Shown: piece by piece, positions 1 through 10,571 of the stretch
How the letters are laid out: each line of letters begins with the position of its first letter
Position numbering within the stretch: position 1 is the first letter of the stretch
NCBI RefSeq assembly: GCF_000092785.1
Contig: NC_014225.1
Coordinates: 819,340-883,339, forward strand
DNA from: Waddlia chondrophila WSU 86-1044
GTDB lineage: Bacteria > Chlamydiota > Chlamydiia > Chlamydiales > Waddliaceae
Direction: 5' to 3'
DNA: 64,000 nucleotides
Notes under the pieces: model-generated
Database searches by the model: none
Told to the model about the DNA's origin: nothing
The model's input: only the letters and a program-made list of their open reading frames with translations
Translations under genes and position numbers: made by a program

Positions 1-155
1 GGATGGTAAGTTCTGAGATGTCAAAGGGCAAATCCTGCTTCATTTCATCCAAAACATAATCGATCATCGTGCGGGCATTGAGCTCGGAAAGCTCATCTGA
101 GTATCCAAGGAATAACATCCCTGTTTTTGTTTCTCGCACAGTGTATTGATACTTA

Positions 156-317
156 GAGCGTGTAGGCAATTTAAATGAGAACATCTTGCGCCATCTTTTT
201 TCCATAGAGAATGCTTTCAGACTCAGCAACTGATACCAGTTTACTTCGTCTTCCAAGCAATTCTCCTAGAGAAAAATCTACCGCAATCTGCATCTCATTT
301 AAATTGCCTACACGCTC
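156..317. mobile_element. 162-bp MITE with 25-bp terminal inverted repeats, TTA target duplication
   Basis: The left end starts GAGCGTGTAGGCAATTTAAA at 156 and the right end is its inverted copy finishing at 317; the inverted repeats match over about 25 bp. TTA at 153-155 and 318-320 forms a 3-bp target duplication. The element interrupts the codons between LGLPK and YQYTV of the surrounding transposase, which proves it is an insertion. It is too short to encode a transposase. A GAG-starting repeat with a TNA duplication is the pattern of the IS1031 group of the IS5 family, so it is probably an internally deleted derivative of such an IS (inference). Confidence 0.8.
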
Positions 318-490
318 TTAGGCAGCCCAAGCGGTTTAAGCTGCTCCCAATAGTTGGGAATGTCTGTTAAGTACTTCACATCCATTTGCATGTGAGTCAT
401 GTGTCAACAACGGTTTAAAATTGACCCACTTTTTCTAAAATCAGCGGTTTAAAATTGACCCACCCACATACTTTTTCTTTAGCTGCCCGC

Positions 491-548
491 AGATCCGAAG
501 CCGCGCCGAGCTAGCCACCCCGCAGCTCGGCGAGGCGCGGCAAGGATC

Positions 549-549
<1 letters not shown>
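491..549. other. GC-rich stem-loop at the 3' end of istB
   Basis: AGATCC (491-496) pairs with GGATCT (544-549), CCGCGCC (501-507) with GGCGCGG (534-540), and GAGCT with AGCTC inside. The sequence is far more GC-rich than its surroundings. It touches the istB stop codon and could terminate transcription or block readthrough. There is no long T run. A similar hairpin lies in the IS30 element at 39303-39349. Confidence 0.6.
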
Positions 550-2305
<1,756 letters not shown>

Positions 2306-2832
2306 TTCTACCCCCTCGATATAAAGGGGATTGTTTACTCAGGGTGGGTCAAAATTCAACCGCTCAGCTGGGTCATTTTATCACCGTTGCTAACACATGG
2401 AAGCTCTCTTAGCCTTGACAGCTCTCATATCCCTTCTTTTCTGGTAAGTCTTCTTTCGTTTTCGAGTAAGGCCATGAGAGCGAATGACTCTCTGAATAGC
2501 TCCTAAAGAGTAGGGAATGTCATAAAAATGTTTTATTCTCTTCGGACCGAAACAGGAAATCATTTGCCTGATGCTCACAATCTTTTCCTCCATCTCCTTC
2601 GGCATCTTGTTCGGAATTCGACGAGGGCCTTTTCTTCGATCGTAAAGCCCTTTTTTGCCCTGTTGCTCAAATCTCTTTTTCCAGTTTCGTAAAGTATCCT
2701 GGTAAGTTTAAACTTTCTAGCTGCGGGCTTTATACCCAATTCCTGTGCAGCAAACACAGCATTTTGCTTCAATTCGAAAGAATATTCTTCCCCTTTATCG
2801 ATGACATATGTAGAGTAAGAGGTGCGCTCCAT

Positions 2833-3113
2833 AGGTATCCTTTTTGTTGTGTTGTAATGACAATTGGATACTCTATTCGGAGCGTTTTTTCTATTTATTT
2901 TTATATATTTAAGAGGTAGACTGAAGTTACCCAAAAAAGTAGCCGTGATCCTTTCTCCCTCAGCTAACAGCATTGAATTAAAGATCTTCTCTATCGAATA
3001 GCGATCTCTTTTTCCAAACCTTCTATTGTTCTGATAATCCTTGAAAAACACATGGGACTGAAACATGGGATGACCTCCAGTTTTAGGGGGTCAAACTTTC
3101 CCTGTGTTTTACG
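2833..3113 (-). mobile_element. 5' remnant of another insertion sequence
   Basis: Reading leftward from 3113, an IS-end-like sequence (CGTAAAACACAGGGAAAGTT...) leads to a strong ribosome site GGAGG and an ATG at 3066 that opens a reading frame beginning MFQSHVFFKDYQNNRRFGKR. The frame contains EKIFNSMLLAEGERITATFL, which looks like the start of a transposase I cannot place. It loses any likely coding character before the next transposase start at 2832. The outer 57 bp (3057-3113) recur at 40555-40611, where both copies stop matching at the same base. That marks the true outer edge of the element. Confidence 0.5.
3057..3113. repeat. 57-bp direct repeat, copy 1
   Basis: Identical over 57 bases to 40555-40611, starting ACTGAAACATGGGATGACCT and ending CTGTGTTTTACG. 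On the minus strand it contains GGAGG, a short spacer and ATG, so it is the terminus plus translation start of an IS. It lies 87 bp upstream of the protease gene at 3200. Confidence 0.9.
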
Positions 3114-3199
3114 TTTCAATATATTTTCTTTATCTGCTCTTAATAGTTAAAAGATATAATTATATATAAAATTATAAATTAGATAAAGTTAAGATATGT

Positions 3200-5137
3200 A
3201 TGACCAGAATAAATGGGTATGTTAACCCTTTTTCTAAAGAATTTCACAGATCAGCGAAAAAATTTGTATCGCTAAGTCCTGGAAGCATGATCTTAACGAT
3301 CTTTTTTTCCAGCATCGCTTTTCTTGTGACTCTTCCCCTTCTCGGTATTGGTGGATATGCCACCTTTCGATCTCTTGTCGATCGTTTATCTCCGATTAAT
3401 CGCGAGAATTCTGAAACGACGAAAAAAACTGACGATACAGCAAAGGAGATCCTTCAAACAACTGACAGTAGAAAAAAAGAAACAGCTCGTTCGCAGCAGA
3501 TAAAACAAGAGGAAAAACAGCTAGATGATTTGAGTTCAAAACTTGAAGAGATATGCAAGAGGTCTATGGAAATCACAGAGATGCTCGACAAAGCTTTGCA
3601 TTCCGATGCGTCGATTAGCGATCAAGAAAAATGCTTGGAAGATCTTGCGGAGCTTTACAATACCTATTCCATTTTTAAGACTTCAATGTCCAGAGTAGGA
3701 GGGGTGATTGCTCGAGATGAGGACAGAAAAGAAAAATTTTCTGGGCGTTTTTCAGAGTTAGAGACTCAATACAAGGATTTAGGTGAATCGATGCAAACGA
3801 TTTTCGCATCACATCAGGCGAAAATCGCACGGATATTTATTTTGGTCAATGATGAATTTCAAAGTAATATCAAGTTATTGCCAGTCGCCAAGGATTCTGT
3901 ACTTAAAAGCTATGAAAAGGTTGCAGATTTCTTGTATCAGATCTTTACCCGCATCAAAAAGACTCCTGAAGAGCAAAAAGAGATTAAAGAGCTGCAAGAT
4001 CTGACTCCGAGTACGTGGAACCTTTCTTCTGTTGTAAGTTGGATAACCGGAATGAACTCCGAAACTAAAGTTCATGAAGCTGTATTCAATCGTATTAAAA
4101 ATTTTCGAGTCAAATTAAAAGAGGAAGTCAATAAAAGAGAAATTAAGAAAAAGCGAACTTTCAGTTCATATTCCAGCTATTACTCAACTTATAGTCCCAC
4201 TGTTGATCCTGGAGGACTCCCGAATTTAGGAAATACATGCTTTATGAACAGTTCGTTGCAAGTGATTCTGAATACGCCGAGCTTAAGTGCTCTGATTGAT
4301 CGAGATCCTCCTGAGCCGCAGACCGAACATGAGTGGAAATGCGTTGAACATTTAAAAGCCTTGAAAGTATTGAAAGCAGTTTATGAAGGCCGAAATAAAG
4401 ACATGACTTTGAGAGAAGCTTTAAGAGCGCTTCGAAATGTTGTTATTAGCAAAGAGACCAGGCTTGTACAGCTTCCTCCTTCCTATTCCCAGCAGGATGC
4501 CGGAGAATTTTTGACTGCAGTGCTGCAAGGGATTGGATATTCGTTTACTCTTCGGAAAACAATTACTGGCGAAGATAAGGAGCATTCTACGATTAAAGAC
4601 GTGTCCGAAGTCTACATTTCTCTTCCAATGATCAAAAAAGATAAAGGCAAAGCAACATTTCAGGAATTAATAGACGCGTTTAAAGAGGAACAGGTCGATG
4701 ATCCAAAGAATATTTGGAATGTTACAAACGAAGAGGAAAAAGTCATTTGTCAATATCAGAAGTATACGAATACTTATACAATTGCCGAAGAAATTCCCGA
4801 TACTTTAGTTGTTCAGCTTAAACGATTTGTTCATAAGGGCGGGGAGCTTTTTGCTAAAATCGATGATTCAGTCGAAATTGGTGAAGAGGTCGATATGAAG
4901 GCATTAATCGATAAGTCCTTATTAAACGGGGATGATGTTCCCTCGACGCGATACCGTGTGACGGGCGTTGTCCTTCATGGCGGTTCCCTTGATGGCGGAC
5001 ACTACACTGCAGATGTAAAAATCAAAGGTAAATGGGAGTCCAGGAGCGATTCCTCTGTCAACTCAAATCCAGAGGAAGGGGAAATCGAGGAAAACCGAGA
5101 AAAAGGATATATCTACGTTTTGGAAAGGATTAAATAG
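3200..5137 (+). CDS. Ubiquitin-specific protease (USP/UCH, C19), candidate secreted effector
   Basis: This 645-residue protein has a C-terminal USP domain of the eukaryote-type cysteine protease family C19, which removes ubiquitin from target proteins. The Cys box GGLPNLGNTCFMNSSLQ places the catalytic Cys at residue 347. A conserved SQQDAGEFLTAVL segment follows, and the His box LDGGHYTADV places the catalytic His at 601. The N-terminus has a hydrophobic segment (about residues 29-60, including LVTLPLLGIGGYATFRSLV) shared with the protein at 40681. Residues about 70-320 are rich in Glu and Lys and look helical to coiled-coil. There is no classical cleavable signal peptide, so type III secretion into the host is inferred, not shown. 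USP expansions are known in environmental chlamydiae. It ends 8 bp inside the recN 3' end. Confidence 0.88.
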   Translation: MTRINGYVNPFSKEFHRSAKKFVSLSPGSMILTIFFSSIAFLVTLPLLGIGGYATFRSLVDRLSPINRENSETTKKTDDTAKEILQTTDSRKKETARSQQIKQEEKQLDDLSSKLEEICKRSMEITEMLDKALHSDASISDQEKCLEDLAELYNTYSIFKTSMSRVGGVIARDEDRKEKFSGRFSELETQYKDLGESMQTIFASHQAKIARIFILVNDEFQSNIKLLPVAKDSVLKSYEKVADFLYQIFTRIKKTPEEQKEIKELQDLTPSTWNLSSVVSWITGMNSETKVHEAVFNRIKNFRVKLKEEVNKREIKKKRTFSSYSSYYSTYSPTVDPGGLPNLGNTCFMNSSLQVILNTPSLSALIDRDPPEPQTEHEWKCVEHLKALKVLKAVYEGRNKDMTLREALRALRNVVISKETRLVQLPPSYSQQDAGEFLTAVLQGIGYSFTLRKTITGEDKEHSTIKDVSEVYISLPMIKKDKGKATFQELIDAFKEEQVDDPKNIWNVTNEEEKVICQYQKYTNTYTIAEEIPDTLVVQLKRFVHKGGELFAKIDDSVEIGEEVDMKALIDKSLLNGDDVPSTRYRVTGVVLHGGSLDGGHYTADVKIKGKWESRSDSSVNSNPEEGEIEENREKGYIYVLERIK

Positions 5138-6734
5138 CTTTTCCGGCCATCCTCAGAAGCTCAGACTCTTTCCCTTCTTGTCTTAGAACATTGATGACGC
5201 TCACGGTTCTTTCATCTTTTTCTTTCTTTGAGATCTGAATGTGATGCACAGCGCTATCTGCCACTTGGGGGAAATGGGTGATGCACAGCAATTGATGGTT
5301 TTTCCCGATCTGCTGAAGTTTCCTGCCTACGATGGCAGCTGTCTGTCCACCGATATTTGCATCGATTTCGTCAAAGATCAGGCTGGGTATCGATTCCTTG
5401 CCGGCTAGCAAAGTTTGAATGGACAGCTGGATTCGGGAAATCTCTCCTCCGCTTGCACACTCGCGAATGGGAACGGTTTTTTCCCCTTTGTTTGGAGCAA
5501 AGTAAAATTCTACTTTGTCTTGTCCTGTTTTACCTCGATTCATCATTTCCACTTTCACGGAAAAAATGGAGTGGGGCATGTTTAAGTCCCGAAGCTCCTT
5601 GGTCATGGCTTCCGAAAACAGCAATGAGGCGCGGTTTCTTTCTTTTGTCAGTTTTTCTGCAAGCTCTTGAGAGCCTTTTTCTTGTTCCTGCAGCGCGTGT
5701 GTCAGCTCTTCAATTTCAGTTTCTGCGTTTTCCAAAGAGGCAAGAAGCTCCTCTCTTGAATGCTTGTAGCGAATCGCCTCTTCGATCGTTGGACCATATT
5801 TTTTTTTCATTTTATTGATCAGCGTCAGCCGTTGGTTGATTGTTTCCGTCTTATAAGGATTGTGTTCAATGCTGTTGCTGTAATCATGGTAAGATCGGGT
5901 AAGCTCTTCAATTTCTAATACTGACGAGGCAAGTTGTTCATGTGTTTCTGCAAGCAGAGAATCGAGTGAAAGAAGTCTTTCAGCTGATTGTTTAACTGAG
6001 CGGAGTGCTGGCAGTATTTGATCGTCCAGTGTTGAGGTGATCAATTCAGATAGCTGCAATAAGGTTTCTGTGTTTGTCAGTTTGGTATATTCAGCAAACA
6101 GCTCCTCCTCTTCTTCTTCTTGTAAATCCGCAGCAGTAAGCTCTTCAAGCTCCCTAAGGCAGACTTCCTGTTCCCGAATTCTCTTTTGTTCGCTATTTTT
6201 CAAGCGTTCCAGTTTTTTGCGCGTATCCATTTCCTTGTCAAAGGCTGCTTGATACTCTGCGCGTAAGCCCTTCAAATTTCCATAGGAGTCTAGAAGTTCA
6301 AGGTGATGATCGAGATCGAAAAGCTGCTGGCTGCCGCGCTGGCTAACAATCTTGAATAAGTTGCCGCCTATCGCTTGCAGCGTACTTAAATGCGTAAGTT
6401 GGCTATTGATGAAAAGACGGCTTTTGCCCGTTCTGGAGATTTCTCGCCGTATAAGCAATTCATCGCCTGTTTCGTGGTCGATTCCCGACTCATTCAGCAT
6501 CTGCTGAACTTTGGGAAGTTCATCGATATCAAAGACAGCTTCCACGATCCCTTTATCAAAGCCGTGACGAATCAGCTGAAGATCCGCTCGGAAGCCATGG
6601 ATTTGCTGCAAAGCTGCCATTAAAGCTGATTTTCCCGCACCGGTTTCTCCTGAAATGACATTGAATCCCTTTTTAAAGGGAATGACAGTCTCTTCGATCA
6701 GGACAATATTTTTTAGATACAGCTGCTTGAGCAT
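5130..6734 (-). CDS. recN: DNA repair protein RecN
   Basis: RecN is an SMC-like ATPase acting in double-strand break repair. The protein is 534 residues, close to the family length. Walker A GETGAGKS is at residues 29-36. A long central coiled coil follows (about 140-390, many Glu/Leu heptads). The ABC signature region CASGGEISRIQLSIQ is near 430 and the Walker B IPSLIFDEIDANIGG near 455, followed by the CITHFPQVAD switch. Genes 6750 and rnhC lie upstream on the same strand with tight spacing, so it is probably the last gene of that operon. It overlaps the convergent protease gene by 8 bp. Confidence 0.96.
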   Translation of the reverse strand: MLKQLYLKNIVLIEETVIPFKKGFNVISGETGAGKSALMAALQQIHGFRADLQLIRHGFDKGIVEAVFDIDELPKVQQMLNESGIDHETGDELLIRREISRTGKSRLFINSQLTHLSTLQAIGGNLFKIVSQRGSQQLFDLDHHLELLDSYGNLKGLRAEYQAAFDKEMDTRKKLERLKNSEQKRIREQEVCLRELEELTAADLQEEEEEELFAEYTKLTNTETLLQLSELITSTLDDQILPALRSVKQSAERLLSLDSLLAETHEQLASSVLEIEELTRSYHDYSNSIEHNPYKTETINQRLTLINKMKKKYGPTIEEAIRYKHSREELLASLENAETEIEELTHALQEQEKGSQELAEKLTKERNRASLLFSEAMTKELRDLNMPHSIFSVKVEMMNRGKTGQDKVEFYFAPNKGEKTVPIRECASGGEISRIQLSIQTLLAGKESIPSLIFDEIDANIGGQTAAIVGRKLQQIGKNHQLLCITHFPQVADSAVHHIQISKKEKDERTVSVINVLRQEGKESELLRMAGKAI

Positions 6735-6749
6735 CTCTTTTAGCCGAAA

Positions 6750-7193
6750 TTATTGAACCGCTGCCGCTTCGGTAAATAGCTTGTTAAGTTCTCCGGGCCC
6801 TGTTTCCCTGATCAATCCCTCTGAATTCCATTCAGGAACTACCATGAGAAGCTGCGTGTTCACCAGTCCATAAGGGGTTACAGAGATTTCTGGACCTTCG
6901 AATTGATGGATCAGCACCTTGTCATAGGAAAATGGGCCGTTTTTGACTTTAAGATCACTTTCATAGTCTGTTTGCACCGACAAGTTGATGATCTCGACGA
7001 AGCGATTCTGTTGATCGAATGTCAAAGGATGAGCGACTCCTTTGCTGATGACTTCCACTGCCTTGACGTTGTTTGCTTCTAAAAAAGGTTGAGTTACAGA
7101 TCCTGTTTGAATATTGAAGAAATTCAATACCATCAGAATACCTGTTAAAATCACAACTAAACCCACTAACAGAGATAAAGTACGGTTACTCAT
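6750..7193 (-). CDS. Conserved hypothetical protein with one N-terminal membrane segment
   Basis: This 147-residue protein begins with a hydrophobic stretch (residues 6-28, LSLLVGLVVILTGILMVLNF) that is a membrane anchor or signal. The remainder looks like a small extracytoplasmic domain of mixed strands. I do not recognise the family. Its start overlaps the rnhC stop by four bases and recN follows 15 bp after its stop, so the three genes are co-transcribed. A small unnamed gene also sits beside the RNase H gene in Chlamydia, as I recall, which would fit a lineage-conserved gene. Confidence 0.8.
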   Translation of the reverse strand: MSNRTLSLLVGLVVILTGILMVLNFFNIQTGSVTQPFLEANNVKAVEVISKGVAHPLTFDQQNRFVEIINLSVQTDYESDLKVKNGPFSYDKVLIHQFEGPEISVTPYGLVNTQLLMVVPEWNSEGLIRETGPGELNKLFTEAAAVQ

Positions 7194-8101
7194 ATAGACT
7201 CCTCAATCACGTCTTGATATGTTTTAAAGTGGCTTTTTGCCACTCCGGACAGCTTTTCTTTTCCGAAGCGCCGCAAAAAATCGACCCCTGCTTTCACTAC
7301 CTGGCGAGACGCCCCCTTAGGCAGCGTCATTTCCCATTGCTTGCTCAACTTGTCTAATTCCGTCACAAACGCTTCACGCGCAAGGATCGATGCTGCGGCA
7401 ACCACTAAATCTTCCTCTCCTCGGTGCCGTTGCGTTAGGTTGACTTCAAGCTTTTTCTTCTTCAAAGCTCCGATGACGACCTGCTCAGCAGCGAACTGAT
7501 CGATGATCACGTTTTTGCAGCCGGTTTTGGAGACAAGATTCTCAATGGCTGTGGCATGCCCCCAAGCAAGCAAATGGTTCAAATTTTTGAATTTACCGTA
7601 GAGCTCATTGTATTTCAATGGATTCATGCGAACAACGGTCACTTCGCATCTTTTTCTGATCTCTTTAGCAAGTTTAAAAACATTTTTCTCTGTCATGTTT
7701 TTGGAATCTCTGACTCCGGCAGATTTGAGTTCGGAAATTGCATCTCCCTCAGCATAAACGCCTGCAATGCAGAGGGGACCGAAAAAATCTCCTTTGCCGG
7801 CTTCATCGATTCCAATTCTGCCCGATGTGTCCAATTGCAAGTCGGCATAGCTATAATCAAAAGTTCCGAGAATTTCAGGCTCGAGATAAAATTCCATAAA
7901 CTGGGGCGTTTCTTTTCCCTGTACCATCAGTTTTCCGGATTCATAAAGAGTGCAGTTCAATCCCTTTTTTTTAGCGCTGAAGATCGTGTATTGCGGCTTG
8001 GAGATTTCAAACCCTTGAGATTTAAGATCATTTAAAAGTTTTGATGCAAGCTCAAGATTGAGCTTGGTTACAAACATTGTTGAGGAGTGTTTCGAATTCA
8101 T
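7190..8101 (-). CDS. rnhC: Ribonuclease HIII
   Basis: RNase HIII cleaves the RNA strand of RNA-DNA hybrids. The protein is 303 residues with an N-terminal substrate-binding domain of about 90 residues (DUF3378-like), which separates HIII from HII. The catalytic domain follows with IGIDEAGKGDFFGPLCIAGV, providing the first acidic residues, and further acids in VIIDQFA and EEDLVVAAASILAREAF. The start at 8101 is chosen because no clear ribosome site separates it from the ATG at 8077, which is also possible. It shares a short intergenic region with the divergent rodZ gene. Chlamydia has the same rnhC/rodZ-type neighbourhood. Confidence 0.95.
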   Translation of the reverse strand: MNSKHSSTMFVTKLNLELASKLLNDLKSQGFEISKPQYTIFSAKKKGLNCTLYESGKLMVQGKETPQFMEFYLEPEILGTFDYSYADLQLDTSGRIGIDEAGKGDFFGPLCIAGVYAEGDAISELKSAGVRDSKNMTEKNVFKLAKEIRKRCEVTVVRMNPLKYNELYGKFKNLNHLLAWGHATAIENLVSKTGCKNVIIDQFAAEQVVIGALKKKKLEVNLTQRHRGEEDLVVAAASILAREAFVTELDKLSKQWEMTLPKGASRQVVKAGVDFLRRFGKEKLSGVAKSHFKTYQDVIEESI

Positions 8102-8165
8102 GATCAGTCATTGTCCGTTTATGGAGGGAGAGGATAGCCAATGTTTGTTTTTGGAACAAGATCTC

Positions 8166-8195
8166 TTGCAAGACTTAAGGAAAATTCGGTATAAA
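8166..8195 (+). promoter_or_regulatory. Candidate sigma-70-type promoter for rodZ
   Basis: TTGCAA (8166-8171) and TATAAA (8190-8195) are separated by 18 bases, 46 bp before the rodZ ATG. This is found by eye only. Confidence 0.4.
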
Positions 8196-8240
8196 TAGTG
8201 GTTAATTAAGTGAAAAGAGATTTATATCGAATAGGTTTAT

Positions 8241-8648
8241 ATGACGACAGAAAAAGTCAAGAGTTTAGGGGAACTGCTCAAACAAAAACGCAAAGAGCGC
8301 AATCTTTCTTTGAAAGAAGTGGAGAATGCCACTTCCATTCGAATGAACTACTTGCAGGCGATTGAAGAAGGGGATTTCAAGCAGCTCATCTCTCCGGTTT
8401 ATGCACAAGGGTTTATTCGTCAGTATGCCGCTTATTTGGGAGAAGACGGCGAGGCGATCATTCGCAAGCATCCCGAAGCATTTTCCCGTGTTGAAAGCCA
8501 GGAATTTTCCTATGGGATCGGGACCTTGGAAGCTAGAGGCAATCCTGGAGCGCATGTTAAAAGCTTACCCAACATTATTTGGGCGATCCTTTTCGTCTTC
8601 GTTGCTGCAGTTGCTTGGTATTTGGCAAAATTCCTCGAGGTCATTTAG
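8241..8648 (+). CDS. rodZ: RodZ-like helix-turn-helix membrane protein
   Basis: This 135-residue protein has an N-terminal Xre/HTH_25 helix-turn-helix (about residues 9-75, GELLKQKRKERNLSLKEVEN, then YLQAIEEGDF and YAQGFIRQYAAYLG) and a single membrane span near the C-terminus (about 110-130). RodZ proteins link MreB to the cell envelope. In chlamydiae a short form without a periplasmic domain acts with MreB in division, and this length fits that form. The stop TAG is directly followed by the ATG of the next gene, so the two are co-translated. Confidence 0.85.
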   Translation: MTTEKVKSLGELLKQKRKERNLSLKEVENATSIRMNYLQAIEEGDFKQLISPVYAQGFIRQYAAYLGEDGEAIIRKHPEAFSRVESQEFSYGIGTLEARGNPGAHVKSLPNIIWAILFVFVAAVAWYLAKFLEVI

Positions 8649-9845
8649 ATGACGGTAAAATCCGGCAAAGATTGGTACCGCCTCTTTTTTTACGGAGCAT
8701 GCATGGGGGCTGCCGATCTTGTTCCCGGTGTATCCGGAGGAACGATGGCACTGATCTGCGGGATTTATGAAGAATTGATCGTTTCTATTAAAAGTTTCGG
8801 CACGGTTGATGCGTTGTCGCTGTTTTGGCTAGACTTTAAGCGATTCAATCAAAAAGTTGGCTGGAAATTTCTTTTGACGGTTCTTTTGGGCATTTTGTTT
8901 TCTCTCGTTATTTTTTCTCGGGCTATCCATTTTATGCTAGGAGATCCTGTCTGGCGCACTTACCTTTACGCTCTATTTCTAGGGATGATTCTTTCTTCCA
9001 TTGTCATTTGCATCTGGCGTGTTCCGGGTTGGAGTAAGAGGCTTTGGTGGGGACTTGCAGTGGGAGCTGCTTCAACTCTGTTTTTTACAGGATTTCGATC
9101 CGAACCTCTTTTAGATCAGCAGACATATCAAGTCAAACTGCCTTTTAAACTAGGCTATCAAGGAGACAAACAGCTTGTCAATTATGATAAAGAAACAGGG
9201 CTGTTAAAGGGGCTTGATGCCCAAATTCTTGAAGCGATGTGGGCGAAAGGGTATTTGAACTCCGATTCAATGGTTGCTGAACAAAGCTCTCAACGTCTAT
9301 TGCGTTTAGGCGACTTGATGCAAAAAGGGGAAGAGAGTTGGTTTGATCCTTGGCTGTTTTTTTGTGGAGCCATTGCTGTTTCTGCCATGTTGCTGCCCGG
9401 AATATCGGGGAGCTTCCTCCTGATGATATTGGGAGCTTATCCCGTTGTCATTGCTGCTTTGGCAGAGCTTGTCAAGGGATGGACCGCTTTCACATGGGAT
9501 GGAGAAGCATTTACTGTACTGATCAACCTCTCTTTGGGAATTGGAGCAGGGGCGGTGATTTTTTCTCGTGCCATCGATTGGTTTCTTAAAAAAGATCACG
9601 ATTTAACGATTGCTGTCTTAATTGGATTTATGGTGGGGTCGCTGCGCGTTGTGTGGCCTTACAGAACTTATGCTTGGGGGTTGGATCCATTAAAATTGAA
9701 AAATGGCCCTCAGCTTATTCCAGAAGGATTCTATCAACCTTCCATCTGGGATGCGATGTACTGGAAGTCGGCGATATTCATGGTTGCTGGGCTTGGAATC
9801 GTTTTCTTAATCTATACGATGTCTGAAAACGTGAAAAAGCGTTAA
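8649..9845 (+). CDS. DUF368-family membrane protein, probable polyprenyl-phosphate translocase
   Basis: This 398-residue polytopic membrane protein carries the DUF368 signature near the N-terminus (MGAADLVPGVSGGTMALICG) and a second half-repeat further on (AMLLPGISGSFLLMILGAYP). The inverted-repeat architecture of this family shows here as two PGxSG motifs. DUF368 proteins (PopT) are reported to return undecaprenyl phosphate across the cytoplasmic membrane for envelope glycan synthesis. Between the two halves, about 60 hydrophilic residues (roughly 140-225) form an unusually long loop. It directly follows rodZ (TAGATG). It overlaps truA tail-to-tail by 39 bp. Confidence 0.87.
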   Translation: MTVKSGKDWYRLFFYGACMGAADLVPGVSGGTMALICGIYEELIVSIKSFGTVDALSLFWLDFKRFNQKVGWKFLLTVLLGILFSLVIFSRAIHFMLGDPVWRTYLYALFLGMILSSIVICIWRVPGWSKRLWWGLAVGAASTLFFTGFRSEPLLDQQTYQVKLPFKLGYQGDKQLVNYDKETGLLKGLDAQILEAMWAKGYLNSDSMVAEQSSQRLLRLGDLMQKGEESWFDPWLFFCGAIAVSAMLLPGISGSFLLMILGAYPVVIAALAELVKGWTAFTWDGEAFTVLINLSLGIGAGAVIFSRAIDWFLKKDHDLTIAVLIGFMVGSLRVVWPYRTYAWGLDPLKLKNGPQLIPEGFYQPSIWDAMYWKSAIFMVAGLGIVFLIYTMSENVKKR

Positions 9846-10571
9846 TCCATGTGCAGGCGCAGTTGGTCCAAGCTGCGTTCGATCGCCATTAAGCACCAAT
9901 TTTTTAAGCGTATTCAGCTGAATTCTCTTTTTGCCGATATAGACTAGCGTTCCAACGATGTTCCGCGCCATTTTGTAGAGGAAATGGTTTCCCTCCATGA
10001 TCACTTCAAGGGTGTCATTTTCAAGTTCTGCAAGGGAAAGTTTGCTGAGGGTTCGTATTGTCGAGTCATAGGTATCGTTTTTTTTCACATTGCAAAAGGC
10101 TTTAAAATCATGAGTTCCTTCTAAAGATTTTGCTGCAAGCCTCATCGCTTCGATATCAAGTTTTCCAGGGATGTGCCATTCCCTATGACGCACGTGTGGA
10201 AATTGCACAGGGCCAAAAGAGAGGCGGTAGCGGTACTGTTTGCCGGTATTATTCAAAGTCGCGTGGAAAGAGGCCTCAACTTCTTCGATTGCAGTGACTT
10301 TAATTTCACCAGGCAGCAGAGCATTGATTGACTTAAGCAGGGTAAATAAGTGCGGCTTTTTAGTTGTGTGAAAATTTGCAAGTTGCCCGAGTGCGTGTAC
10401 CCCTGCGTCCGTGCGGCTTGCTCCGTTTAGCTTGATTTCCTCTTTTAAGATGATTCTTAAGGCTTTTTTTAATTCCCCTTCGATGCTAGGCCCTTCTTTT
10501 GTTTCTTGCCATCCCAAGAAAGGAGTGCCATCATAAGCGATGGTCAGAAGAAAGTTAAAATGTTGCGACAT
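9807..10571 (-). CDS. truA: tRNA pseudouridine synthase A
   Basis: TruA converts uridines 38-40 of the tRNA anticodon stem-loop to pseudouridine. The conserved motif GASRTDAGVHALGQ carries the catalytic Asp at about residue 55 counted from the ATG at 10571. A TTG six codons upstream is possible but extends beyond the usual TruA start, which reads FLLTIAYDGTPFLGW soon after Met. The length (254 residues) is normal. It overlaps the upstream marC gene by 17 bp and probably shares its mRNA. Confidence 0.95.
   Translation of the reverse strand: MSQHFNFLLTIAYDGTPFLGWQETKEGPSIEGELKKALRIILKEEIKLNGASRTDAGVHALGQLANFHTTKKPHLFTLLKSINALLPGEIKVTAIEEVEASFHATLNNTGKQYRYRLSFGPVQFPHVRHREWHIPGKLDIEAMRLAAKSLEGTHDFKAFCNVKKNDTYDSTIRTLSKLSLAELENDTLEVIMEGNHFLYKMARNIVGTLVYIGKKRIQLNTLKKLVLNGDRTQLGPTAPAHGLTLFHVFRHRID

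Noticed and set aside
171-293. 40-codon minus-strand ORF inside the MITE (MQIAVDFSLGELLGRRSKL)
   Set aside because: It is confined to the inverted-repeat element and begins and ends in the terminal repeats; no evidence of translation.
5357-5818. 153-codon plus-strand ORF inside recN
   Set aside because: Antisense to conserved recN motifs (Walker B and signature); no ribosome site.
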